A stretch of DNA of 64,000 bases, from NCBI RefSeq assembly GCF_003573695.1, contig NC_039364.1:65616256-65680255 (forward strand), given 5' to 3'. Below the pieces are notes generated by a model. It did not search any database. It was not told the DNA's origin and worked only from the letters and a program-made list of their open reading frames with translations. This DNA is from Papaver somniferum (lineage: Eukaryota; Streptophyta; Magnoliopsida; Ranunculales; Papaveraceae). Every line of letters begins with the position of its first letter. The stretch's first letter is position 1. A program made the position numbers and the translations under genes. Below are positions 35,044 through 46,922 of this stretch, one piece after another.

Positions 35044-36896
35044 CTGAAAGAAAATTCCCTAGTCGGAGTTAGATGAATCTAAAAGAAACTCTCAATTAAG
35101 AAAACCCCAGACTGCAAATGCTTAGGCTATTGATTACATGACAGTTGAATAAACTAAAAAATTCACCTGGAAACTAATAAATGCAAGATTCAGCATACAC
35201 AAATAAATATTCCAGCAGATGTGCATACTAGATAAATCAGTATACCTCAAGTTTCATTCAGATTAGAAAACAACATTACAAAATGAGCTACAGGACAAGT
35301 TATGTCCAAAATGAGCTACATGACAAATTAGTTTTAAGAGGAATTTTCTTCATTCTTTGAGCATAAGAGCTACAGCCATAGAAAAACATTGGTCAAAAAT
35401 GGCTATAGGAAAAATGAAATCATAAGTAGCTACATAATTCTTTCAAGAAATTAAGATTATCTCTTTTACAAATTCTAAATTCAGCATACATAGTCCTAAA
35501 TTGTCATTCATAAGTAACTGATATGTATTGGGTATTTAAGATCGAAACCCATATCATAAACTAGATTCTGCTTGCTTCAGTTTTCCTATTTCAACATATT
35601 TCATGATGTTCAATTCTAATGTTGCGGGCAAAATCAGCACTTGCAATAGTTTTCATCAGCTATTTAGAAACTTTGCTAAAATAATTAGAGATGAAGAACA
35701 ACATGGAAAGTGTATTCAACATTGAAATGAAACAAATTATATAGTAAAACTTATTAGGTTCTCGATTAGGAACTCAAAAAGAAACTAGATCATTTAAGGA
35801 CTTAGATCATGCGAGGTTAATGTGTATGCTATAAGAAGCATCAGATTACACCTACCTATAAGATTCAAGTCGATAACATCCTTCTACTGAGATTATTCAT
35901 TCTCATCAACAAACCATCTCGAGTAGGTCCTGAAACCATTTATAACTGTCAGGATTGAAACTGAACATAAATGTTCTGATGGAGAAGAAACAAAACAATT
36001 AGTGGCCTACAATATTTATCAAGATATCAATTGTTCCTCATGCATTAACTGCCTGCACGTGTGACGATTAAATGAAAGAAAAAAAATCAAGAATGTGAAG
36101 TGTACAATTTGAACATATGAAACAAACCCATAGATCAACTATCTGTAATAAACTTGCAATCAAAATCTTGAAAGGAACCAAAATTCCCATTAAACTTAAC
36201 AGAAATACATACATATTCCCTTAGATAGAGATCTTCAATGCTTCCTGAAATAGAAAGATACCATGAACCCTCTGACCACCTCTGTGAATCTCCACCCTTT
36301 GTAAACCGTACACTACCTTGCTTTCTGTTACACTCATCTTCTCGTCGAGCTGTGTGGTCCACCGTGATAGCTTCAGCCACACCACCTCTACGCAGAATAG
36401 CCGCTTCCTAAACCCTGTAATTATACCTCGCTCACATAAGGATCTTCCTTAATAAATGTACGATAAACTGAAGGGACACTACAGACCAAAATAGGTCATA
36501 ACCAATGCTTAATAATCCCATAACAAAACACCAAATTGCTTCTAAAAAATGCAGATAAATGTTATACCTGAAGAAGCACTTCAAGAGGTGCAGCTGTACT
36601 TAATGAAATTTGTGGAAAAACAAATAATAATTAAAACTCTGTTAACAAACAAAAAATGCTTTATAGCAAAAAAAACAGAAAATCAAAATGCAAACCCTAA
36701 CCTGCAATCTCTTGAATTCTTAATCTCATACTTCTAAGAACTTCGATTTTTTTTAATATTCTCTGATTTCTCTTCTCCATACCAACAACATCAAACCCAT
36801 CTGACTTCGAATCCAGTGCAACCCTAATTGATTATTGTCATGATATCACTAATTCCATCTTCTAATTCTCAAAACGCGTGACTTCAGTTCTCTTAC

Positions 36897-37042
36897 CGAT
36901 TCACTTCTTCTCTCGACAATAGCAGAAACCCATTTTTTTCATCATCTTCTTCAATAATTGAAGCGAACTCATCTCCTTCCAACCCCAAATTCTCTTCATC
37001 TTTGTCTTCAAGATTCATAGAAAACCCTTTCTCCAATTCCAT
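36897..37042 (-). pseudogene. Captured first exon of an unidentified host gene
   Basis: From ATG at 37042 the minus frame reads MELEKGFSMNLEDKDEENLG and on to LLLSREEVN, then a GTAAGA donor at 36896. Upstream (37050-37440) is a 5'UTR-like, pyrimidine-rich stretch (TCTCAGTCTCCCTC). The acidic N-terminus is not recognised. It could belong to the same source gene as the hnRNP-like exon 1.8 kb away, or to another gene. Confidence 0.5.
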
Positions 37043-37647
37043 CTCAGACTCATAATTTCTGATTCGGAAACCCTAGAACACCCTAAAACAAACAGCTTTA
37101 GCAGTAATCATCCATGAGATGATTATTTATTTAGATCTAGTTAGAGATTTTGATAAAACCCTGAAAGGATTAAAAAAAAACTTGGATTGAATTTGTTCCC
37201 AATAGAATTGAGATTTACAACTGGACTAGTGAGTTGAGTGATTTCAGAAGGAGAATCAAGAGAAGGGTGGGTTTTTATTAGTTTGGTTGAAATTACATCT
37301 AAGGTTTACTGATTTCTCTATTTCTATGGAGCCAGTTCCTTAGGTTAAAGAGGGAGACTGAGAGCAGAAGAAGAAAGAGAAAGAAAGATTGGAACGGGAG
37401 AGAGAAAGAAGCATTTATATGCTCGATGAAATAAAAAAAATTTATCACATGTGAATCGGTTTTGAAGGTTCGCGGCATCGGCAACAGATTTAGGGCAAAA
37501 TAGTAATTATTAAGAGACCGCTATTAATCATCTCGGAATTTTTCCTTGTTTTTATCATATCAGAGACCGCTATCTTTGGTCAACGGTCAAACTACCATCA
37601 TTGAGGGTCTGTGATGTGGGTCATAGAAACCCCATTTTCCACTAGTG

Positions 37648-37783
37648 AACTACACTTACTATCCTAATCCGAGACTTAGCTATAAGTAGACTAGAAATCA
37701 AGACTTATAGTTTTGGAAACTAAACTTGACAAACAAACTTGAGATAGCAACGCTTGCGAGTTCGACCGAGCAATGCTCTCACA
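37648..37783 (-). repeat. Copia LTR B, second part
   Basis: Resumes at AACTACACTTACTATCC, as LTR C does at 43847, and ends GCTCTCACA next to the polypurine tract AAAGGGGAAGAT (minus strand). Confidence 0.88.
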
Positions 37784-39132
37784 ATCTTCCCCTTTGTCAA
37801 CTTTAGTGACAAAACTATCAATACATATGGAATACAAAATAAATAAACTTTGTAGCTTCTTATCCACGTATTTGATCTCCTTGGTTCTTCAACATTACTC
37901 GAAATCTTCGTCACTTCCAAGTACTCCAATGATTCTAAATGTGTTCAACTCAGCATCATCGTTGTTGAAGATCCATAGCTATAACAATGAGAAAACAATA
38001 GCTCTTAATCATTGTTATACAGTGCCATAGTATTATTACACATCATCAAAGTTCAATTATATCACAACTTCGACAACAATACTATGGTGATATGTATCAC
38101 TCCCCCTTAGTCAATACTTCATCTCACATGAAAACCACTCCCCCTTACATAATGATCTGAAAACCATATGAATTTGTAGTGTGAACTACACATTGATTCT
38201 CCCCCTTTTTGTCAATAAAATTGGCAAAGGTACGGAAACTAGTGGGATCCTAATGAAATTTCCATAGAGATACTTCATGACCAAAAGAAAAGCACATATC
38301 AACTTTTTTAGATGCAATCATATAACTGAAACTAAATGCATTCATCAAGGAGTTTATAAAGATACAAGATAACCCTATAATATTCCACAGCTGCACTCCC
38401 CACAAAGATTTGGAAATTAAGCACAAGTTCAATTAATAACTCTCCCCCATAAAATGTCATTCCCGAAAGAACAACAAGAGAGACCTTATTTTCACGAGAA
38501 AAAAAGGATTTCTTCGGACATTAACAAATCACAGGAAACATGAATTTGTATCCAAAAATCTCAATTAAATTAACCACAAAAGAACCCATGATTAATTTAA
38601 TTGGAAATGCTCACATAAGAGAATTTACGGAGCCGCACAGTATTTACATAAAGATATGGATCAGGGAAGATCAATACTGCGGAATAAACAAAGATTCATT
38701 CTATTTTTCATCACTATTTGCACAATGACATATAATAAACTTAATCTTTGTAAACAAAACTTCGTCCTATCTTCCATCAATATTTTCGCAATGACATAAT
38801 AGGTTTAACTTTTGTTTGTCAAAAGTTCATTCAATCTTTTATCAATACTCGCATAATGACATATGAAAGACTTAACTTTTGACCACGTATGGGATAATCA
38901 TAGTTCACAGGCGCAAACACACATATCCCATAACAAGTTGCAATATATAAAACCATAAAGATTAATACTGCAAAACCATCTTCTAAATAAACTTTAGAAT
39001 TTAAATAAATAAATCTAACAACATTGCAAGATGAAAAACGTTAGAAATAGCTATGTGTACTCACAATAATTTTTATTCCAAACCCTAGTTATACTTCTTA
39101 AAACATAAGAATAAATTCTCATAAGAAGTTTC
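37784..39132 (-). other. 3' untranslated internal region with multiple polypurine tracts
   Basis: No ORF was recognised. Purine-rich minus-strand motifs of the AAAGGGG(G)AG type occur at the LTR border (37784-37800), near 38100, near 38140 and near 38200. They are matched one for one in the plus-strand array at 57008-57435. AT-rich short repeats (GACATAATGAC-type near 38720-38880) separate them from the accessory ORF. Confidence 0.75.
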
Positions 39133-39516
39133 CTAGACATTAAGACCTTTGAAAATTTCTTTATCGTCCCTGAACTCTTTGTCATCAACAGCCATTCGGA
39201 CATAAGGTTCATGAAGATAGGAGTTGATATCAACAAACCTTCTTGACTGATGCCGAACCATGGCCTTCTGAATTTAAAGAGTCCTAAACACAAAAGCCTT
39301 TATTTGCTGCACTTCCTTTCTTAATTCCTTCAATTCTTCAAGAACACCAGAAAATTTCTGAAGATTTGAAGGGACAACTCTTGGTTTTCTCACATTCCTC
39401 CTTTTTCTTTTCAAAATTGAGTGAACATGAGGAATGTCTTTTTCCTTCATGATTTATGGCTTAAGAATCATATTAACATCTTTTCCATCAGAAGTTATGA
39501 TGCTTGGAGTCTCCAT
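39133..39516 (-). pseudogene. Accessory ORF of the gag-only element (127 codons)
   Basis: From ATG 39516 to TAG 39133 a single frame runs 127 codons with two internal stops. It begins METPSIITSDGKDVNM, has a basic cluster LKRKRRNVRKPR that looks like a nuclear localisation signal, a heptad-like helix (GVLEELKELRKEVQQIKAF), and a conserved end (YLHEPYVRMAV, DDKEFRDDKE, GLNV). The same ORF occurs at 55526-55913 and 61917-62307, each with a different lesion, so it was once under selection in this family. The domain is not recognised. It does not resemble protease, RT, integrase or an envelope protein. Confidence 0.75.
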
Positions 39517-39882
39517 AAAAATATGGGTTTGTGAGAGGAATTTCTCAGAACAAGCTCTACAAGCAAACTTGTGATAAAAGAGTTTTTTAGGGAAGGAAAA
39601 AGGAATGTAGGGTTACAGAACCTTTATACACTTAAAGGATTCACGTATGCACAACTCTTACCCTAAAAAAGCAGAATTGTGTATTTTAACTCTCTTTTAT
39701 TGACAAAACAGAGAAGCGTCCTTCCGATATCAATATGATATGAAAAGATGGAAGAATTCCAAAAAAATTAAAAACAAATCAACAACAGAACTAAGAAAGA
39801 ACACCTTTTCTAAAGCATGTGGAGTGCCAACTCTTGTCTCTTTTGAACCAGGCGCGTGAGACAAGACACTTAACCAACACAA

Positions 39883-41452
39883 TTACTTTGTGTTGGGGTG
39901 AACAACAATCTGTTCACCATACCTTTCTTGAATGGAATTCTTAGTTCTCTGTTTCCCATACTGTTCAGACCAATGTATTTTTCTTAATGGTCTAGACACA
40001 TCTTTGGAAATTAACTTCTTTGAAGAGGAGCTAAGATTACATATCTCAGTCGATTCCTGAACAAGTTTGAGCTTGTTAGCTAATCGATTTGCTCTTAGTT
40101 GAAGTTTGTTGACATATCTTATCTTATGTTTGTACTTGAAACATTTTGATAACTCATGACCTCTGAGAGTACAATAAGAACATGTCAAACTGGAGGAAGG
40201 TTTATACATCACATCTGTGCAGGCCGGCCGCTAGACATGCGGTGGAACCTGCAAAATTAGAAAAAGAATTTCCAGAGAGCGAAGAGAAATCCATTTTATC
40301 CTCCTAAGTGGTTGAAGTTTCTTCTGGAAGAATATCGAGATTGATGAACGTATTGCTACAATTATCAAAATTATCATTTTCACAAAAGAGTGCAACATTT
40401 GATTTTTCGTCTTCATAAGAATCATAATGGTCAGACATTTCATCAAGAGTTGCAACAAGACCTTTGTTTCAAGGGTACTTTCTACGATTTGGACACTCAT
40501 TTGCAAAATAACCAAAACCTTTACACTTGAAGCACTGTGGCATATCCTCATCATCAATATCATCAATATCCCTATTTTTAGGAGGAATACGATTATGAGG
40601 TTTAACTGATGACTTCAATTTGTATTTAGTGAACCGTTTACTTCTCTTCAAAAGAAGATCTCTAAACTGTCTTGTGATCAATGAGACTGACTTGTCAAGA
40701 TCTTCATCTGAAGAATCAGTCTCAGAAAGATCATCATCAGAGATGCCAACAATTTTACTTTTATCAAGTAATTTATTGTTCTTTTGTGCCTTGAAAGCAA
40801 TATCCTTTCCCGATTTGGATATATGCTCATAATCAAAGATCTTTAACTTCCCAACAAGAGTATTTCTGGAAAGCACATCAAGGTTATTTCCTTCAACGAT
40901 GGCGTGTTTCTTAGCATCGTATCTAGATGGCAGAGATCTGAGAATCTTCATCACAATATCCTTTTCAGGAATAGTCTTACCCAATGCAAAAGATGCATTA
41001 ACAATTTCAGACACTTTGTGATTAAACACATCAAATGAATCTTCATATGTCACACGAAGGTTTTCCCAATCAGAACTTAGGTTTTGAAGCCTAGCTTCTT
41101 TTTCACAGGTATTCCCTTCAAGTACGGTTTCTAAGATATCCCAAGCATCTTTAGACCAAGTGCAGATAATCACATGGTGCTGAAGATCTGGGATAATGGC
41201 ATGGATGATTGCATTCAATCCATCAGAATTTTTCTTCGCAACAAGAATCTCGGCAGCATTATAATCACCAGTATCCTTTGGAACAGTTACAGTGCCTATT
41301 GTAACAACCGGAGGATTATAGCCATTAACGACGTAAACCCATGATTGAAAATCACGCGCTTGAAGAAAGGCACGCATCGAAATTTTCCACCATAAGTAAT
41401 TCGAGCCATCAAAGACTAGTGGTACGTTTAATAAGATAGCACATCTGTCCAT
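39883..41452 (-). pseudogene. Gag of the gag-only element, near full length
   Basis: ATG 41452 opens a 327-codon frame. It has a UBN2-type capsid region (PLVFDGSNYLWWKISMRAFL, DAWDILETVLEGNTCEKEAR, MKILRSLPSRYDAKKHAIVE), a Ser/Asp-rich linker (LSETDSSDEDLDKSV) and a zinc knuckle CFKCKGFGYFANEC. It ends at TGA 40469. The frame stays open beyond the TGA. After a later break, frame 40212-39883 has a second knuckle (CSYCTLRGHELSKC) and an Arg/Lys-rich tail ending with a stop. Gag forms the particle and binds RNA. The end is not fused to any pol domain. Confidence 0.88.
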
Positions 41453-41506
41453 AGAGTCAGATCGCTACAAACACAGAATTATGAGGTCTTGAACGTGTTT
41501 GCCTTC

Positions 41507-41518
41507 TCTGATACCAAT
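41507..41518 (-). other. tRNA-Met primer-binding site, degenerate
   Basis: The minus strand reads TTGGTATCAGAGAAGGC next to the LTR; one base differs from the TGGTATCAGAGC consensus end. Confidence 0.88.
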
Positions 41519-43979
41519 TGAAAAAGGGGGGGTCTAACAACCTCACCCAATATTTTGATTAGCAATTTGTATGGACTAACTCCAATATACTTTCAATAGA
41601 GTCAACTAGAAAGTCAGACCCAATCTTAATAAAAAGTATATCAAAGAGTTATATCTCAATTCAATCTGCAATCAAACAAATAGGAATTTGCGATCCTAAT
41701 TGAATATAAGAGAAATAACTTGAACAGTACCAAAAACCGATGTTCAAGGATCAATCAATTTCAATCAACAACCAAAGGTTGGATTTACCAATTGATGGAT
41801 TCAACGCATAACATGTGATATTTCAATTATATAACAAGATATAATGCGAAAAAGAAATAACACGGAAACCAGAAGTTTTGTTAACGAGGAAAACCGCAAA
41901 TGCAGAAAAACCCCGGGACCTAGTCCAGATTTGAACACCACACTGTATTAAGACGCTACAGACACTAGCCTACTACAAAGCTAACTTCGGTCTGGAATGT
42001 AATTGAACCCTAATCAATCTCACATTGATTAAAGGTACAGTCGTGCTCCTTACGTCTTTGATCCCAGCAGGATACTACGCACTTGATTCCCTTAGCTGAT
42101 CTCACCCACAACTAAGAGTTGCTACGACTCAAAGTCGAAGACTTGATAAACAAATATGTCTATTGAATAGATAAATCTGTCTCCCACATATATATCTACG
42201 AGTTTTTGTTCTGTCTTTTGATAAATCAAGGTGAACAGGAACCAATTGATAACCCAGACTTATATTCCCGAAGAACAACCTAGTATTATCAATCACCTCA
42301 CAATAATCTTAATCGAGTAACGAAACAAGATATTGTGGAATCACAAACGATGATACGAAGGTGTTTGTGACTACTTTTATATCTTTCCTATCAGAGATAT
42401 AAATCTCAAGCCAATCTTACGATTGTACTCAATCACGAGAGAAAAGCAAGATCAGATCACGCAACTATAGAGAAAATAGTTGGGTCTGGCTTCACAATCC
42501 CAATGGAGTCTTTGTTTAACCTACAGGGTTTCGTGAAAAACCTAAGGCTAAAGGAGAATTGACTCTAGCTTATACAACTAGTATCACATAGGAGGTGTGG
42601 GGATTAGGTTTCTCAGTTGCTAGAGTTCTCCTTTATATAGATTTCAAATCAGGGTTTTGCAATCTAAGTTACCTTGGTAACAAAGCATTCAATATTCACC
42701 GTTAGATGAAAACCTGATTAGATTCAAGCTAATATCTTTCAATCATTAGATCGATCTTAGCTTGTTATACACAAATGAAATGTACTTTCATTTAGGTTTG
42801 AGTAACCCTACCTAAACGTGTTAGTCGGTTCAACACTAGTTAACCAATGGTTAGCCATATGAGCACTTTCATATCAATCTTATTCATCTTCACCATAACT
42901 AGTTCAAATGACTCAAATGAACTAGTTAGAGAGTTGTTCAATTTCTTAGATCTCATAGAAGTATACAAGACATAATCGAAGAAAATCGATTTTGATTCAC
43001 TCGAATCAATTCATGAACATTATAGACACGGTTTGCAAAGATTGCATTCCTTATTATATAAATGTTTTAGTTCATGAACGAACCGATTTTAGAAAGTAAT
43101 AGCAACTTGAGACGCCCCATTTGCTAAACCTGCTTAGCTAATAGGTTTACAACCTAATTGAAGCATCAATTCTAGATCAATGATTATAAGAATCATATTT
43201 ACATAAGTAGATGGACCGAGCTTGGTTACGCCAGTACGTGCACGGGTACGCATACCAATTCACACTTCCAAACTCCACCAGAAATTCACGAATGTGAAAC
43301 TTCCGCCAGTATGCGTACGGGTAAGCATACTTGCCCGGATTTCCAACAACCGCCGGTACGCGTATGGGTACGCATATTTTAGGTTCCCGATTTCGAACTT
43401 TTACACAAATGTGAGAACACACTATGTTTATATCCAAACATGGTTACTTGTTCTAAACTCTCATTTCAATCATTGAAACTTTTTTAGAGGATGTTAAAAT
43501 AGTTATTACTCACAAACTATTAGCATCAAAGCGATTTTCAAGTTATTGAAATAATCAACATGAATTTCGTCACGAGTAAAGATGAACTTGGTTAAAGCGA
43601 AATCTTACCAACACATATTTCGAGAAATAGATAAGCGAAATAAACTCGGCTCGAAATAGCAAATGTGTATAATTGAAGTCTATATATCAATACGACTTTT
43701 GTCTCAAACAGGAGATAAAGTAGATAGACTTTTGAGTGATAGATAATTTCAAGTCTCCACATACCTTTTGTTGATGAAGTTCCACAAGTTCCCTTGAGTA
43801 ATTCTTCGTCTTTATTCGATGAACGCCATGGAGTCTAAAGCTCAACTACACTTACTATCCTAATCCTAGACTTAGCTATAAGTAGACTAGAAATCAAGAC
43901 TTATAGTTTTGGCAAGTAGACTTGACAAACAAGCTTGAGATAGCAACGGTTGCGAGTTCGACCGAACAATGCTCTAACA
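41519..43979 (-). repeat. Copia LTR C
   Basis: 5' LTR of the gag-only element, 2461 bp. TATA at 42631-42640 (minus strand). Relative to LTR B it has a replaced block of about 115 bp near 43100-43215, with no similarity to the palindrome cassette found there in other LTRs. It ends TAACA before the CTCTT duplication. Confidence 0.9.
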
Positions 43980-43984
43980 CTCTT
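43980..43984. repeat. Target-site duplication, right (CTCTT)
   Basis: Matches 32396-32400. Confidence 0.88.
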
Positions 43985-44635
43985 TATTTCTTGTTTTCCA
44001 ATTTTTTATAGGATCTTGCTCCTACTAGCTCCATGATGGATTAATTTCCTAGTTTGCCTAGGTTTAGTTTCGACCAATGGGGTTCAAAATATTGCGCAGG
44101 CCGCAAAAAGACCTAGTTTTTGTAAATTAATAAAATTAGGTTGGAGAGATTGAATTTTGTGAGCTGACAAAAAATTAATCAATTTCTGGTGAATTTTGTG
44201 CGTTCATACAAAATCACTAATTATGTTTCAGAGGGCAGCATAACTTTGCGTGCCTGTAATTGAGTACTTCCATGCATATCTTAATCCTGACACTTAGGGA
44301 AATTCATGCTACTCATCTGCGAGCGAATATTAATTGTCATGTCATGTCAACATCAAGAGTTCGGTTGGGGAACATGATATAGAATAAATACTCGACAGGC
44401 CGTGCATTAGTGAGTAATGCAGGTGGAAGATAAAATTTATAGAATATTTGGGATTGTTGCTACACGCACCATTATGGATAAATTTTATATATAAATATAC
44501 TGAATTGCTAAATGCATATGTAAGTAAAGAGGCATGGGCACCCATTTCTTTTAAATGGCTCTATTTCTTTGCAGAACGATGGCACATTAAATATAAGGTC
44601 TTACAATTTTATCCCTGAACTAAAAACCACCATCA
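43985..44635 (-). repeat. Y LTR copy 1, part 2 (U3 start)
   Basis: Resumes the LTR broken at 32400 and ends with minus-strand start TGATGGTGGTTTTTAG at 44635. It matches the first part of the inverted copy at 62470 (for example GACAATTAAT.TTC and GAGTAGCATGAATTTCCC). Confidence 0.75.
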
Positions 44636-44929
44636 ACATTAAGTCCACTGTTTAGTACGTAACAATGACATTGTTGCGGCGTAAGCACTAAATGGTGACA
44701 GATGAAAAATTCACGAGAAAAGTTAGACACACGTTACCAGGATATAGACTGGCTCGGTCTTTGAGCAAAACACGTTTTGTAAAGTATCAAGGCTCGCAGT
44801 GATCGTCCCCAACATACGTCAATCATCTCCAGGTAAATGAGCACATAATCGGTTGATATCCCGCGTCTAAAGCCTTTATACACGGCGGGTAGAGAGTCAT
44901 TTCCTTTGTCGGCCCTCGTAGGTTTGAGG

Positions 44930-44938
44930 AATATAAAA
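44930..44938 (+). promoter_or_regulatory. TATA box of the Y antisense ORF
   Basis: AATATAAAAGTG on the plus strand, about 155 bp before the ATG at 45090. Confidence 0.55.
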
Positions 44939-45089
44939 GTGAGTAATTGAGTCTTTCTTTTCACACCGATCATCACAGAGTTGTACTTTTCTTCTTTCCA
45001 GGTACGTGCTTCGTATTCTCTTGTATTTTTTTAGATCGTTCGTTGTGTCAGTTGTTGCCATAACCGTAACACTTTTCAGCAGTATTAAG

Positions 45090-45831
45090 ATGGGAACTCC
45101 TGGTGATGATTATTTCTCTAACTCTCCAGAGGAGGATTTTGAAGTTCACAATCCGAGGATAACTACATTCGAAGAGGTGTTGGCTAAAATAGATCGTCCG
45201 TTTCGTGAAGCTGGTCAGGCTATACAGGGTATGTCCCTCGTACATCTGATAATCGTTCGAGAGCGTGTCCAAGCTTTTCTTGCTTCGGTTAGTATGGAGG
45301 AAAAGTGGAGACACGATGAAGCATCTCAGCCAACAAGCGTCGGGGCTGAAAGATTTGCTGCTCGGCTAAAAAGACGAAGGATTGAGCATAAACGGCATCC
45401 AAGTGAAAATAAACTTGATTACCCTGTTCATAACGGCATCATAATCATCGACTCTGATATGGACGAGCCCTATCATGAGGAGTATCCTCAAAAGGCTGTT
45501 GGAACAATTTCTGAACAGGATGTTGAAGCATCTCCCAAAGAGGATGTTGAGGCAGCTTCCAAGGAAGAGGTTGAAGCAGCTTCTGAAAGGGAGGTTGAGG
45601 CGTTCTCCAAGGAAGAGGTTGAAACAGCTTCTGAAAGGGAGGTTGAGGCGGCTTCTGGAGAGGATGTAGGAGCGGCTTATGAGGAAGAGGTTGAAGCATC
45701 TTCTGAAAGGGAGGTTGAGGCAACTTCTGGAGAGGATGTATAGAACGGCTTATGAGGAAGACGTTGAAGCAGCTTCCAAAGAGGGCTCCAGCAAAGGCGT
45801 CATTAATCCCGGTGTTGATGTTGATAACTAG
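45090..45831 (+). pseudogene. Antisense ORF of element Y with Glu/Val-rich repeats
   Basis: The plus frame, opposite to the gag-protease of Y, probably starts MGTPGDDYFSNSPEEDFEVH at 45090, although the frame is open from 45006. The N-terminal 120 residues include RITTFEEVLAKIDRPFREAG, a basic patch (ARLKRRRIEHKRH) and IIIIDSDMDEP. The C-terminal part is eight to nine copies of an 8-residue unit of the EVEAASKE/EVEAASER type (24-bp repeat, 45520-45740). A one-base insertion at about 45740 causes a stop at 45741-45743; without it the frame would end at 45831. No domain is recognised. Its position between protease and 3' LTR resembles the antisense ORFs of Tat-lineage elements. Confidence 0.6.
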
Positions 45832-46922
45832 ATTTTCCACTTTATGATTTTATTTTGTAAATAAGCATCTTTTTGTAGCTAGCATATGCTTCTCTGAGAT
45901 TTTGAGTTTTTTTTGCTTCATGTTGCTGAAACCAAGACTTCTTTGAATAATAATTCTTCATTCAAGATGCTTTCATGATTTTATGTTTTCAGTCGGACGG
46001 ATGAAACCTTCACAATTGAGAAATCCGAATTTCTTGAAAATTTAGATGTCATAATTAGCACCTTGATTTTGCAATTAAAGCCCTTCCCAATTCATTGAGG
46101 CGACGTGGCAGACAGAAAGATGGCGCACAAGTGGCGATGGCCGACAAGGCCGTGACTTCCCATGCGATATTCCCCTTGCATATGACGTGTGTTGTTTGGT
46201 GGGTTATATACATCGTCTAAGTATGCAGAGTTGTATTCCTAAACATGTAGAAGAATCACGCATTCATCTCCGCAACCAAGAAATCCAAAAGTCGTGCTTG
46301 TTAGGTGAGGAGGCTTTATCTCCAATTGATGGCATGTGTAACGTGATTGGACGCGCTGTTTCATAAGAAGTAGTTGCGACTGGGAGCATTCAGATTCGCT
46401 GCTTCCTGGTTTCATGAGGGGATTTCCAATCCGAAAATTGCAGACGACGAAACTTCTTACAAGAATCTCGTTAGGCAAAGAGAGGTGGTGGTTGAGAGAT
46501 TGTCTCATCGTTGAAGTAGGTTGATCTTCGGGATATGAAAGGTGCTTGCTATGAGAAGCATGTGCTGCTGCTTGATGATTTCCCTTGAATATCTTGTTCT
46601 TTCTTTTTCCTTTACAAATTCCCCTCTTCGATATTTTCTGAAAGATATAAGATGTCTCTTTCATGGCTTGGTTTTTATGGTTTCGAACCAATGGGCAATG
46701 GTTTGTGAGGATTTTGAGTTTACTCGAGTCTTTGTTTTGGAATGATTCAGGAGTAAAATATTTTTTTTAAGGAAGTGATGCTTCGATTAGTTGATAAATT
46801 GAAACCCTAATTATGAATGCAATCAGTGCAATCATTTTGGAGGAATTAAAAATATTGCATGAAAATGGAAACTGCTAGAGGAAATACTTAAAAGGACGCT
46901 GGAGGAAAGGCGTCATGATATC
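45832..46922. other. Y spacer, unrecognised
   Basis: No gene was identified. A 150-codon minus ORF (46691-46239) has no recognisable domain, and a TATA-like GGTTATATACATC lies on the plus strand at 46203. The region probably belongs to the Y internal spacer. Confidence 0.4.

Larger units (their letters stand above)
34661..37647 (-). mobile_element. CACTA-type transposon remnant carrying host gene pieces
   Basis: The right end, read on the minus strand, starts CACTAGTGGAAAATGGGG, a standard CACTA terminus. It is followed by subterminal repeats (AGCGGTCTCT at two places about 55 bp apart). LTR sequence resumes at AACTACACTTA, exactly as in LTR C. The left end lacks a CACTA terminus. About 25 bp of LTR are also missing there, so the left tip was probably deleted with adjacent LTR. 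No transposase is seen. Host-like exons with splice sites lie inside (34954-35043; 36897-37042), so it is a non-autonomous, gene-capturing copy. Confidence 0.75.
32401..43979 (-). mobile_element. Complete gag-only copia element with nested CACTA
   Basis: Limits are set by TGAAAA…TAACA ends and CTCTT duplications. Order (minus strand): 5' LTR C 43979-41519, tRNA-Met primer site, gag 41452-39883, accessory ORF 39516-39133, a run of polypurine motifs, 3' LTR B 37783-32401 (cut by a CACTA-type element at 34661-37647). The 3.7-kb internal region has no protease, integrase, RT or RNase H. Apart from the CACTA it is about 8.6 kb. It belongs to the same LTR family as the pol-bearing element at 4211-10333. 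It must depend on enzymes in trans to move. Confidence 0.9.

Noticed and set aside
36471..36490. CACTACAGACC as the missing left CACTA terminus
   Set aside because: It lies in the middle of the segment, with no match to the right terminus beyond CACTA and no LTR next to it.
30569..44640. Y LTR copy 1 as a solo LTR
   Set aside because: Flanks TCTAC (left) and ACATT (right) do not match as a target duplication; a 3' LTR of Y fits the antisense ORF and gag remnants to the right.
45006..45089. Upstream start of the Y antisense ORF
   Set aside because: The first 28 codons are hydrophobic and lie close to the TATA box; the ATG at 45090 fits a protein start better.
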